From: an uncultured Oscillospiraceae bacterium
Lineage (GTDB): Bacteria > Bacillota > Clostridia > UBA1212 > SIG427
NCBI GenBank assembly: GCA_902465325.1
Contig: CABQMV010000099.1
Location: forward strand, 1-7,282
Length of the DNA stretch: 7,282 nt
Direction: 5' to 3'
Program-made: the position numbers and the translations under genes
The notes under the pieces: model-generated
Database searches by the model: none
What the model saw: the letters and a program-made list of their open reading frames with translations, nothing else
What the model was told of the DNA's origin: nothing
In this document: piece after piece, positions 1 through 6,173 of the stretch
Position numbering within the stretch: position 1 is the stretch's first letter
How the letters are laid out: each line of letters begins with the position of its first letter

Positions 1-452
1 CCGCATTGATTGCTCTGGGAATGTTTGTCTCTTCTCTGACAGAAAGCCAGATTATCTCCTGTGTTGTCAGTCTGGGTTCACTGCTGCTGGCATATCTGAT
101 GAATTCTCTCACAGGCCTGCTGCCCTCCACGGCTCTGGGCAGTCTCTTCTGCTATGTACTGCTCTTTATAGCGGCAGCTCTTATCATATACTTTGTTACC
201 AAAAACTATTTGATACCGGCGGTACTCTCTCTGCTGGGAACCGCCTGCACATTTCTGATTTATTTTCTGGATGCTTCCGCTATGGAAAACAGTTTTCCGT
301 CCCTGCTAAATCATCTGGCTCTTTTTGATAAATTTTACAATAGCTTTATAGACGGAATGCTGGACCTAACGGCTATTGTCTATTATCTCACAATTATTCT
401 TGTTTTTTCTTTCCTGACGGTGCAGATAGTAGAGAAAAAGCGTTGGAGCTAA
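1..452 (+). CDS. ABC-2 type transporter permease, C-terminal part (5' end outside window)
   Basis: This is the end of an integral membrane permease; the reading frame is open from the window edge (first full codon at 3), so the true start lies upstream. The roughly 150 visible residues contain about five strongly hydrophobic segments separated by short polar turns, ending in a basic tail (VEKKRWS) that should be cytoplasmic. A long loop rich in acidic and aromatic residues (about residues 88-118, including FDKFYNSFIDGMLD) sits before the last helix, as in GldF-like/ABC-2 permeases that pair with GldG-like proteins. The assignment rests on topology plus the neighbour: a GldG-like gene starts 18 nt after the stop. 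The ATPase is expected just left of the window. The exported substrate cannot be told. A gliding role is unlikely in a Firmicute; a cell-envelope function is inferred. Confidence 0.8.
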   Translation, partial: ALIALGMFVSSLTESQIISCVVSLGSLLLAYLMNSLTGLLPSTALGSLFCYVLLFIAAALIIYFVTKNYLIPAVLSLLGTACTFLIYFLDASAMENSFPSLLNHLALFDKFYNSFIDGMLDLTAIVYYLTIILVFSFLTVQIVEKKRWS

Positions 453-461
453 GGAAAGGGG
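453..461 (+). promoter_or_regulatory. Ribosome binding site setting the start of the GldG-like gene
   Basis: The purine run GGAAAGGGG ends 9 nt before the ATG at 471 but only 3 nt before the in-frame TTG at 465. Normal spacing therefore favours ATG 471 as the start. No promoter or terminator is seen in the 18-nt gap after the permease, so the genes are read as one transcript. Confidence 0.6.
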
Positions 462-470
462 CTATTGACT

Positions 471-1904
471 ATGAAAAATTTCAAGGAATCCTTTAAGAGT
501 AAAAATCTGAAGCTGGGAGGCTATAGTCTCCTGCTCTCAGCAATTGTGATTGCCATTGCCATTGCTGTCAATTATACGGTCTCTGCTCTTCCCTCCACGC
601 TGACCAGGTTTGATATGACAGCCGTTTCTAAATATACACTTTCTGAACAGACAGAAAAAATTGTCCGGGGTATTGAGACAGACGTCACTATATATCTCAT
701 TGCTGCCTCAGGAGAGGAGGACAGTACACTTACAGAAATTTTGAACCGTTATCGGGCAATGAATGACAAAATCCAAATTCAATATAAAGACCCGGTGCTG
801 TATCCTACTTTTACACAGGAATACACCGGCGAAGCCGTGAGCAGCAACAGTCTGATTGTAACCAGTCGGCTCCGTTCTAAGGTAATTCAATACAGCGATA
901 TTTATGTGACAGATTACTCGGGCTATTACACAACAGGAAGCGTATCTCAGAGCTTCGATGCAGAAAAACAGATTACCTCCGCCATTCACTATGTGGCCGC
1001 CAGCTCGCTCCCCAAAATGTACTATCTGACCGGGCACGGAGAAGCACAGCTGGGCAGTACCATGGAAGGTTATATTGAGGATGACAACATTGAGCTGGTC
1101 TCCTTGAGTTTACTTTCCGAGCAAAATGTGCCGGAGGACTGCGACTGCCTGCTCATAAATTCACCGGCCAGCGATATTTCCCAGGAGGAAAAAGCGCTCC
1201 TGCTCTCTTATCTGGAGAGCGGCGGTAAAATGCTTATCCTGACAGGGCAGACGGACACAGGGCTGACAAATCTCTATGCTCTGGGCGCCGAATACGGAAT
1301 TGAGGCCTCCAATCAAATTGTTTTTGAGGGAAACAGCAATTATTATTATCAGTATCCCTACTACCTGCTGCCCGAAAAACAGAGCCATACTATCACAGAC
1401 CCTATTATTGACGGCAACTACTATATTCTACAGCCTATTGCCCACGGTCTGAAGATAAAAGAAAATATAAGAAGCACGCTGGAAATTACCGGACTTTTGC
1501 AGACAACAGACAGCAGCTATGCCAAGGCAGACCCTCAGAATGCCGCCACGCTGGAGCAGGAGGAGGGAGACCTCAAGGGCCCCTTCTATACAGGAATTGC
1601 CGTAACAGAAAGCTTTGACGAAAAGGAAACAAAGCTAGTCTGGTTCTCCTCCTCTAATATGCTGGACGATCCTATTAATACTGCCGTTTCAGGAGCCAAT
1701 TCTAATTTGGTGTTAAATGCGGCGGGATGGATGTGCGACAGAGAGGAAACGGTTTCGATACGCTCTGTCAGTCTCGATGCTGAGCCACTGGTCGTTACAA
1801 GCGGTCAGAAAAATCTCTGGACAGTCATTTTATGCGTTGTCCTTCCTGTAGGAACTCTGGCAGCAGGCTTTGTGATCTGGACAAAGAGGAGGAGCCGCAG
1901 ATGA
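471..1904 (+). CDS. GldG-like ABC transporter auxiliary protein
   Basis: A 477-residue membrane-anchored protein of the GldG/ABC_transp_aux type, the extracytoplasmic partner of an ABC-2 permease. It has an N-terminal transmembrane segment (about residues 17-37) after a basic leader, a large extracellular domain, and a C-terminal transmembrane helix (about 449-470) ending in the basic stop-transfer tail KRRSRR. Family hallmarks are the RFDMTAVSKYTLSEQT stretch just after the first helix, the YYLTGHGE motif (184-191), and the LLINSPASDIS...LLSYLESGGKMLIL segment from residue 227, which resembles a ThuA/GATase-like fold without an evident catalytic function. Length fits the family. It sits between permease and DUF4340 genes and shares the ATGA overlap with the latter, indicating translational coupling. 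In Bacteroidetes GldG serves gliding; homologues in non-gliding Firmicutes are of unknown substrate. Membership is well supported, function is inferred. Confidence 0.85.
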   Translation: MKNFKESFKSKNLKLGGYSLLLSAIVIAIAIAVNYTVSALPSTLTRFDMTAVSKYTLSEQTEKIVRGIETDVTIYLIAASGEEDSTLTEILNRYRAMNDKIQIQYKDPVLYPTFTQEYTGEAVSSNSLIVTSRLRSKVIQYSDIYVTDYSGYYTTGSVSQSFDAEKQITSAIHYVAASSLPKMYYLTGHGEAQLGSTMEGYIEDDNIELVSLSLLSEQNVPEDCDCLLINSPASDISQEEKALLLSYLESGGKMLILTGQTDTGLTNLYALGAEYGIEASNQIVFEGNSNYYYQYPYYLLPEKQSHTITDPIIDGNYYILQPIAHGLKIKENIRSTLEITGLLQTTDSSYAKADPQNAATLEQEEGDLKGPFYTGIAVTESFDEKETKLVWFSSSNMLDDPINTAVSGANSNLVLNAAGWMCDREETVSIRSVSLDAEPLVVTSGQKNLWTVILCVVLPVGTLAAGFVIWTKRRSRR

Positions 1905-3253
1905 AAAGGCAGAGTAAGCTGATTATTGCATTGGGAGTGCTGGCAGCTTTTATCTGCGGGTACTTTGTTGTCTCTCATTTTACCCAAGAGGAAGACGCTT
2001 CCGGTGCAGAAGCACAAGAAATTATAATTGCCCAAATGGAACCGGAGCAAATAGAAAAACTGGATTTTACCTATCAGGAGCAAGAGATCTCTCTTTATAA
2101 AACAGAGGATGGGCAATGGCAGGTGGCAAACGCACAGGAATTTCCTTTAGATTCTGATAAGGTAAACGCCATGACCGCTGCTTTTGAAGCCGTCACAGCC
2201 GCCCGGAAGGTCAGCGAAGACGCCTCTCATCAGTCGGACTTCGGATTAAACACGCCCCAATGTACCATTCGGGCATCTACCGCTGACAGTACGGTCACGC
2301 TCTGTCTGGGAGACTACAATCAGAATACGGACAGCTATTATGTATGCCTGGCAGATTCTGCTGTCTCCTATCTGACAGACTCGACCCTGGCAGACCTCTT
2401 TTGTGTATCCCTGAACAGTTTGATTGCCTTGGATTCCTGGGAGTCCCCTTCTACCGCCAACATTACCCGGGTTGAAATCAACGGCCTGACGCTTCAGAAC
2501 TATCCGGAGGGGAACCCGGATTACTATCTTGATTCCCAGACCTGGTTTATACAAACGGACGGTGAGAAAGCCATTGCCGCAGATGCCGAGGCCGTAAGCA
2601 CGCTGCTCTCCTCTCTGGCTTCTCTTTCCTATTCTGGCTGCGCCGCTTATAACTTTACAGAGGCAGATAAAGTTGCCTACGGACTGGATACGCCCTCCTA
2701 TACTGTCTCGGTAAATTATACAGAGCAAACGGAGGATTCCGAAAGCGAAACAGAAAAGGTACTGGTATTTTATATTGGAAATGCCTGTGAGGATGGCGGA
2801 TATTATGTATTGCGCCAGGGAGCTTCTATGATCTGTACAATGACCTCGACTACGCTCTCCTCTGTCCTTTCCGCCAGTACAGCTGAGCTAAGGGACGATA
2901 CGGTATTTGCTATGAGTCTGGAAACCGTGTCGTCAGCTCAACTGATTACGCAGGCAGGCTCCGTAACGATCGATGCCGATGACGGAAATGAGCACGAAAG
3001 CTTTCAGACCTTCTTCAGCGCTCTGACAGAGCTCACTGCTGAAGGACAGGCAGCGTCTCAGGAAAACAGCGGCACCGCCCCGGCCCTTACTGCTATATTT
3101 ATCCGAAATACAGAAAATTTCGCAGAAATGACCTTCGGGCTTTATGAATATGACACCAATTTCTACAGGGTTATCTTCAATGGGCGCAGCGATCTGCTGA
3201 TTGGAAAGAGAGCGGCGGAAAAGCTGATTTCTCTTGCAGAACCGGCAAACTAA
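1901..3253 (+). CDS. DUF4340 domain-containing membrane-anchored protein
   Basis: A 450-residue protein with one N-terminal membrane anchor (about residues 7-27, after MKRQSK) and a long, acidic, Ser/Thr-rich extracytoplasmic region. The ATG at 1901 is chosen because it overlaps the preceding stop (ATGA) and follows a GAGGAGG site at about 1886-1892; a start further upstream in the same frame would overlap the previous gene by over 60 nt with no good ribosome site. DUF4340 signs are the opening pattern LDFTYQEQEISLYKTEDGQWQV and two copies of a short pattern, GLNTPQCTI and GLDTPSYTV, each followed by beta-rich sequence and an 'LGDYN' or 'IGNAC' turn, i.e. an internally repeated architecture. 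DUF4340 genes commonly follow GldF/GldG-like genes, so it is probably a surface subunit of that ABC complex. Molecular role unknown. Confidence 0.82.
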   Translation: MKRQSKLIIALGVLAAFICGYFVVSHFTQEEDASGAEAQEIIIAQMEPEQIEKLDFTYQEQEISLYKTEDGQWQVANAQEFPLDSDKVNAMTAAFEAVTAARKVSEDASHQSDFGLNTPQCTIRASTADSTVTLCLGDYNQNTDSYYVCLADSAVSYLTDSTLADLFCVSLNSLIALDSWESPSTANITRVEINGLTLQNYPEGNPDYYLDSQTWFIQTDGEKAIAADAEAVSTLLSSLASLSYSGCAAYNFTEADKVAYGLDTPSYTVSVNYTEQTEDSESETEKVLVFYIGNACEDGGYYVLRQGASMICTMTSTTLSSVLSASTAELRDDTVFAMSLETVSSAQLITQAGSVTIDADDGNEHESFQTFFSALTELTAEGQAASQENSGTAPALTAIFIRNTENFAEMTFGLYEYDTNFYRVIFNGRSDLLIGKRAAEKLISLAEPAN

Positions 3254-3278
3254 AGCAAAAGCTGAGTATGTAAACAGA

Positions 3279-3314
3279 AGAGACTGCCTCAAAAGAAAAA
3301 ATGAGGCAGTCTCT
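3279..3314 (+). terminator. Rho-independent terminator of the permease-GldG-DUF4340 operon
   Basis: A perfect 13-bp inverted repeat (AGAGACTGCCTCA and its complement) encloses a 10-nt purine loop, 25 nt after the DUF4340 stop. It is followed by the short T-rich run TTTCT on the + strand, and by CTTCTGTTT on the other strand, so it may stop transcription from both sides: the converging small gene at 3395-3634 ends 80 nt away. Confidence 0.75.
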
Positions 3315-3394
3315 TTCTATGCTAAAAATACAACCAGGAAAGGAGCTTCCCTTTTTTGATAATAAACACATATGTTGGCTGTGTAGCAAATTGC

Positions 3395-3634
3395 CTACAT
3401 AGTCCGTAACAATTCTAACGCCCTCTTATACAACGGGTCAAAAGAGCAGCCACAACTTCCACAATCCTGGTCCGCAAGCTCAACAGCTTTGATTAATGCT
3501 GTCGTAACAGCTTTATCAGCACCATTTTCCTCAACAGCTGACAACCATGTTTTTGAAGGAGCATCAATTAAATCCCATCCGGACTCAGCAAATTGAGTGA
3601 TAATTGTCTTCAGTTCTTCTTGTTGATTATTCAT
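3395..3634 (-). CDS. Small hypothetical protein with CxxCxC cluster
   Basis: A 79-residue, acidic, probably helical and soluble protein; I do not recognise its family. There is no signal peptide or membrane segment. The C-terminal third holds three cysteines in the pattern DCGSCGCSFDPLY (C58, C61, C63), which could bind metal, act in redox chemistry, or be modified. The middle has the Trp-containing stretch GWDLIDAPSKTWL. The start is the second of two nearby ATGs: the GGAGGT site (3641-3646) abuts the ATG at 3640 directly but lies 6 nt before the ATG at 3634. A near-consensus promoter lies about 80 nt upstream. The gene faces the DUF4340 operon and has no same-strand partner within 650 nt. 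A ribosomally made peptide precursor is an alternative, but no maturation enzyme is nearby. That it is a real gene is well supported; the role is unknown. Confidence 0.75.
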   Translation of the reverse strand: MNNQQEELKTIITQFAESGWDLIDAPSKTWLSAVEENGADKAVTTALIKAVELADQDCGSCGCSFDPLYKRALELLRTM

Positions 3635-3640
3635 GTTCAT

Positions 3641-3646
3641 ACCTCC
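3641..3646 (-). promoter_or_regulatory. Ribosome binding site of the CxxCxC small gene
   Basis: GGAGGT on the - strand is a full-strength Shine-Dalgarno site. Its distance to the ATG at 3634 (6 nt) decides the start against the ATG at 3640, which would touch it. Confidence 0.7.
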
Positions 3647-3652
3647 ATTTTA

Positions 3653-3663
3653 GGGCTTAGCCC
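3653..3663. repeat. 11-bp palindrome in the leader of the CxxCxC gene
   Basis: GGGCTTAGCCC reads as an inverted repeat with a three-base centre and lies 7 nt upstream of the ribosome site. It could be an operator half-pair or form a 4-bp GC hairpin beside the Shine-Dalgarno sequence. It may equally be chance. Confidence 0.35.
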
Positions 3664-3719
3664 CATTTTTATAGCACATACTTTCACATATGATGCAGCA
3701 GTTAACTACCTTATATTTA

Positions 3720-3748
3720 ATCATATCCATACGCTGTAAGCTTGTCAA
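3720..3748 (-). promoter_or_regulatory. Sigma-A type promoter driving the CxxCxC small gene
   Basis: On the - strand TTGACA (3743-3748) is separated by exactly 17 nt from TATGAT (3720-3725). The -35 is perfect and the -10 differs at one position. Transcription would begin near 3713 and give a leader of about 80 nt before the start at 3634. A second, weaker TATAAA with a TG two bases earlier (3668-3673) has no good -35. Confidence 0.7.
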
Positions 3749-4051
3749 ATATATGCAACTTCGTCTAGCGCAAAGAAGCCACAGGAAAATATCCCAAAAA
3801 GCATATTATGAAGATGTCAATTTTCTATGTAAATGGACGGAGTTTGTTGTGTATAGACCTGTGAGGTGTGTCTATCATTTCTTACTAAATCTGCAGTAGC
3901 TTTTGAGATTTTCTGCTTTCTTTTCCTTTTCCGCCATGCTTGCAGTCTTGGTTTATCCACCGAGCTTTATTTTTTTGATATATTGAACAAGCTTTTTCTC
4001 ATATATTGGATTGCAAAGAAACTATTTCGTAGATATGGGGATAGTGATTAA
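3749..4051. other. Non-coding, AT-rich stretch without a supported gene
   Basis: Short open frames cross this stretch on the + strand (3690-3899, 3866-4051) but none has a ribosome site, plausible composition or recognisable domain; they are judged non-coding. The only structure noted is a 6-bp inverted repeat ATAGAC/GTCTAT at 3853-3875 with an 11-nt loop and a weak T-rich flank. Otherwise nothing is seen. Confidence 0.4.
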
Positions 4052-4194
4052 ATGGAACAGGAACAGACACCAGAACTAAAAAAGTATGTACAAGTGTTTT
4101 TAAAAACGGCGAGAATCATGTGAAAGATCAATTGACGGGAAAACGAATTACGCTTATTAATCAAATTAAAAAAGAAATCACCGCAAATGAGTAA
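4052..4194 (+). pseudogene. Short frameshifted reading-frame pair, possible gene remnant
   Basis: An ATG at 4052, 7 nt after a possible ribosome site (ATGGGGAT), opens MEQEQTPELKKYVQVFLK and stops at 4121-4123. A second frame overlapping it (from about 4093) reads VFKNGENHVKDQLTGKRITL and goes on to a stop at 4192-4194. Dropping two bases from the T5 run near 4096-4101 joins the two into one basic peptide of about 46 residues (…KKYVQVFKNGENHV…). The joined product has the look of a small mobile-element protein, but I cannot name a family. It may also be coincidental. Nothing else on this strand continues it. Confidence 0.3.
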
Positions 4195-4255
4195 AAATGA
4201 CAGGCCATTTTTATTTTTATGTGGTATAATATAAATATATTACACATTTAGAGCG

Positions 4256-4284
4256 AAAGAAAAGCTCCCTATAAAATAGGAAGC
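4256..4284 (-). terminator. Rho-independent terminator behind the broken - strand gene
   Basis: On the - strand a 9-bp stem (GCTTCCTAT / ATAGGGAGC, one G-T pair) with a TTT loop occupies 4264-4284 and is followed by TTTTCTTTC. It lies about 40 nt after the stop of the - strand gene at 4323, the position expected for its terminator. Confidence 0.7.
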
Positions 4285-4322
4285 CTTCGTCATATTTGGA
4301 AAATAATAATTACAAAAAAACA

Positions 4323-5698
4323 TTATTTTAACAATTCCCGTAAAACGTGTACCTTCTCTATTGCTACCTTTTCAAGATCACATGCTTCACGAATTGATTT
4401 CGCAACTTTTATGCGATGTTCCCTGTCTAATAGCTGCTCCTTCATATCGTCGGAATAGAAAGACATCGGAATATGATCTTTAATGCCTCCCCAAAATTTC
4501 CCAATCGTGTCATAAGTTTCTGCCAGATTGAGCAGTTCTTCCTGATGTTCGGCATAGTTCTGACTAATTTCTCGAAAAAAAGCCGCACCGGCGCGCCGCT
4601 TCGTTTCCATACAATGGCTCGTATCATTGCCAAACACCATACAAAGATGATTAAGTCTCTCCGGTTCATCGGCAGGAAAGTTTTTATCAAAAAGGAAATC
4701 AGCGATATAAGCTTCTAACCCCACTAAACCATTGGTAAAATAATCCTTTTGTCCATCATCAGCTCTAAACATAGGACGGTATGCCAATTCTAAAATCCAA
4801 TCCAAAACACTTTTAAGTAAGTCAAATTTATCTGGAAAATGCCTTTTCTCATCAAGCAGAAGAATTCCCATTGTTTTTGAACTGTCTGCCCAATCAGATG
4901 ATGTGAAAAATCCATCGGCCGCATAACCGGTTATTACACAATATTCCGTTATAGGGCCAATAATCCCCCTAGCTAAGACGGGGATTCCTCTATCAATGCT
5001 CTCCTTAATGCGCTGTCTGCATAAATCTTCCTGACCAGTTAAAGGAATATAGATATATTTATAACCTAGTTCACTATCATCTAAAGCAAATACTTTTAAT
5101 TTCGGATGTATATAAGTTTCCCAAAATATTCCAAGGGCAACTCCATTAGATACATCCATCCCTGTTTTGGCTGTCGTACAAACATAATAAATGAAATCCT
5201 TGTGCCGACTTCGGAAATAACGGATAAAATTTTCCCATGTAAACTTCTGAGAATCAACCGGGGAAATAGGATACGGATCTGGAATTCAAGAAAATTCATC
5301 AGGAGAATATACTCTAAAACGGCAACACCAGCTGTTCAAATAAATAAACATACAAGAACCATCACTAAAGGCAAATTGCGCTATATAGCCACCCGTTTTA
5401 TAATTTCTCTTTGGAAATAATGTAAAAGGATCTATATACTTTTCACAAAAACGCAATCCTCCTCCATCATATCCAAATTCAACTCTCCAATTATTATCCA
5501 TTTGTAATAAATTAGAATTTGCGTATATAATTTTTTGTCCTTCTAAATGCTCTGTTTGATCAAAAAAAATTGAGCCAACATATGTCTTAGCTTCAGACAC
5601 CAAAATATTAGACACTTTAATAATTTTTTCCCTACTAAAGTTTCACGCATTTCTTTCGATACAGGAATATTTCCAGGAAAACTTGGTTGCACAAGCAT
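4323..5698 (-). pseudogene. Broken ~460-codon gene, BtrH/C39-like C-terminal part suspected
   Basis: Three pieces read in order as one protein. ATG 5698, after a GAGAAGGGG site (5700-5708), gives MLVQPSFPGNIPVSKEMRET and so on to an A6 tract (5624-5629 on the + strand), where one base is missing; frame 0 dies at 5543. The next frame continues from 5627 as KIIKVSNILVSEAKTYVGSI to SPDEFS, where TGA interrupts (5286-5288). The same frame resumes with IPDPYPISPVDSQKFTW and runs to the stop at 4323, well before any usable start (first ATG 5159). The long C-terminal part includes GIPVLARGIIGPITEYCVITGY and later GLVGLEAYIADFLFDKNFP, which recall the BtrH-N/C39-like proteins often tied to peptide or small-molecule chemistry; this link is from memory and weak. 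Terminator and ribosome site are intact, so decay looks recent. Sequencing error in the A tract is possible. Confidence 0.65.
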
Positions 5699-5699
5699 T

Positions 5700-5708
5700 G
5701 CCCCTTCT
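5700..5708 (-). promoter_or_regulatory. Ribosome binding site of the broken - strand gene
   Basis: GAGAAGGGG on the - strand ends 1-2 nt before the ATG at 5698, with its GAAGG core about 4-8 nt away. It supports 5698 as the original start, upstream of the frameshift. No convincing promoter was found: a TATAAT (5710-5715) would place the transcript start inside this site. Confidence 0.5.
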
Positions 5709-5899
5709 CATTATATTATTGTAACCTTAATTATTGATACGAATATATTACAATTTGTTTTTAGGCAATATATTCTTACTACAATTTCAACAAATACTTT
5801 TTTATTAATGGTTTTATAATTTTCACTAAAAAATTTCTAGAATTCGATTTTAATTTCTAAAGTATTCAACTATTATAATATTTCCTTGTGAAATCAACA
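5709..5899. other. Very AT-rich intergenic stretch
   Basis: About 190 nt dominated by A and T with stops in all frames. It separates the broken - strand gene from the P-loop fragment. An imperfect dyad (GTATCAATAA / TTAAGGTTAC on the - strand, 5721-5740, 7 of 10 positions matching) lies upstream of the broken gene and could be an operator. No gene is seen. Confidence 0.45.
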
Positions 5900-5971
5900 T
5901 TATCGTTCTGTAAGTATGTTTGTAAAAAATGTTTTACCAGCTCCACTACATCCAATTATCGCAATTATCAT
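5900..5971 (-). pseudogene. Walker A fragment of a P-loop NTPase
   Basis: On the - strand a 23-residue frame starts at ATG 5971 and reads MIIAIIGCSGAGKTFFTNIL, then TER and a TAA at 5900-5902. IIGCSGAGKT matches the Walker A pattern GxxGxGK[ST] preceded by a hydrophobic strand, as at the N-terminus of small nucleotide kinases or in the core of ABC ATPases. Nothing after the stop carries Walker B or other NTPase motifs; the AT-rich DNA beyond is full of stops in all frames, though one alternative frame gives NDNVDFTRKYYNS. The strand before the Walker A has a stop just upstream, with only a weak GGA ribosome site. It is best read as a truncated remnant rather than a functional microprotein. 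Chance occurrence cannot be excluded but the motif is long. Confidence 0.5.
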
Positions 5972-6002
5972 TTCCAATATATCATACTATTTATAGCAGC
6001 AA

Positions 6003-6144
6003 CTTTAGCGAAAGGCTAAATTCCATATACAGTGATGTGGAAAACGCCAAGAAAATCATAAAATGGGGTGCTATCATCGGAGGCTGCATTGCTGCTGTTC
6101 TTCTGATTGTCGTGATTGTTTTGATTTTTAGCTTTGTATATTGA
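6003..6144 (+). pseudogene. C-terminal membrane segment of a truncated protein
   Basis: The frame ending at 6142-6144 gives FSERLNSIYSDVENAKKIIK followed by one transmembrane helix (WGAIIGGCIAAVLLIVVIVLIFSFVY) at the very C-terminus. This is a well-formed tail: a charged helix, then a hydrophobic anchor. The frame stays open back to an ATG at 5929, but that upstream part lies antisense to the Walker A fragment and is not credible coding, so the original N-terminus seems lost near 5972-6003. Tails like this occur in small zinc-ribbon or linker membrane proteins encoded next to ABC operons, but no specific family can be assigned. It lies 29 nt before the ABC ATPase gene and was probably the preceding member of that operon. 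If it is instead a small intact membrane protein, no ribosome site supports it. Confidence 0.5.
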
Positions 6145-6173
6145 CAGTCATATTTTAAGAAAGGGTATGGGGT

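Noticed and set aside
708..1388. Open frames on the - strand inside the GldG-like gene
   Set aside because: They oppose a full-length gene with family motifs and have no start signals; shadows only.
3376..3400. Inverted repeat TGTAGGCAA / TTTGCTACA as a terminator of the CxxCxC gene
   Set aside because: The stem is imperfect, overlaps the stop codon region, and is not followed by a T-run; the strong stem at 3279-3314 is the better terminator for both directions.
4225..4230. TATAAT as a + strand promoter
   Set aside because: No acceptable -35 at the right distance and no + strand gene follows; the stretch is AT-rich enough for chance.
5286..5288. In-frame TGA read as selenocysteine or reassigned codon
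   Set aside because: A second lesion in the same gene makes simple decay likelier; no selenocysteine-type stem-loop was recognised just downstream, and other genes here use TGA as a stop (e.g. 1902-1904).
5106..5420. + strand open frame of 104 residues opposite the broken gene
   Set aside because: It lies antisense to a frame with clear protein-like sequence and shows no ribosome site or domain; a shadow of the - strand gene.
5929..6002. N-terminal part of a 71-residue + strand protein ending at 6144
   Set aside because: The first ~25 residues are antisense to the Walker A fragment, have no ribosome site, and differ in composition from the credible tail that follows.
6141..6165. TTGACA at 6141-6146 as a promoter for the ABC ATPase gene
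   Set aside because: No -10-like hexamer occurs at 16-18 nt; that position is the ribosome site and start region.
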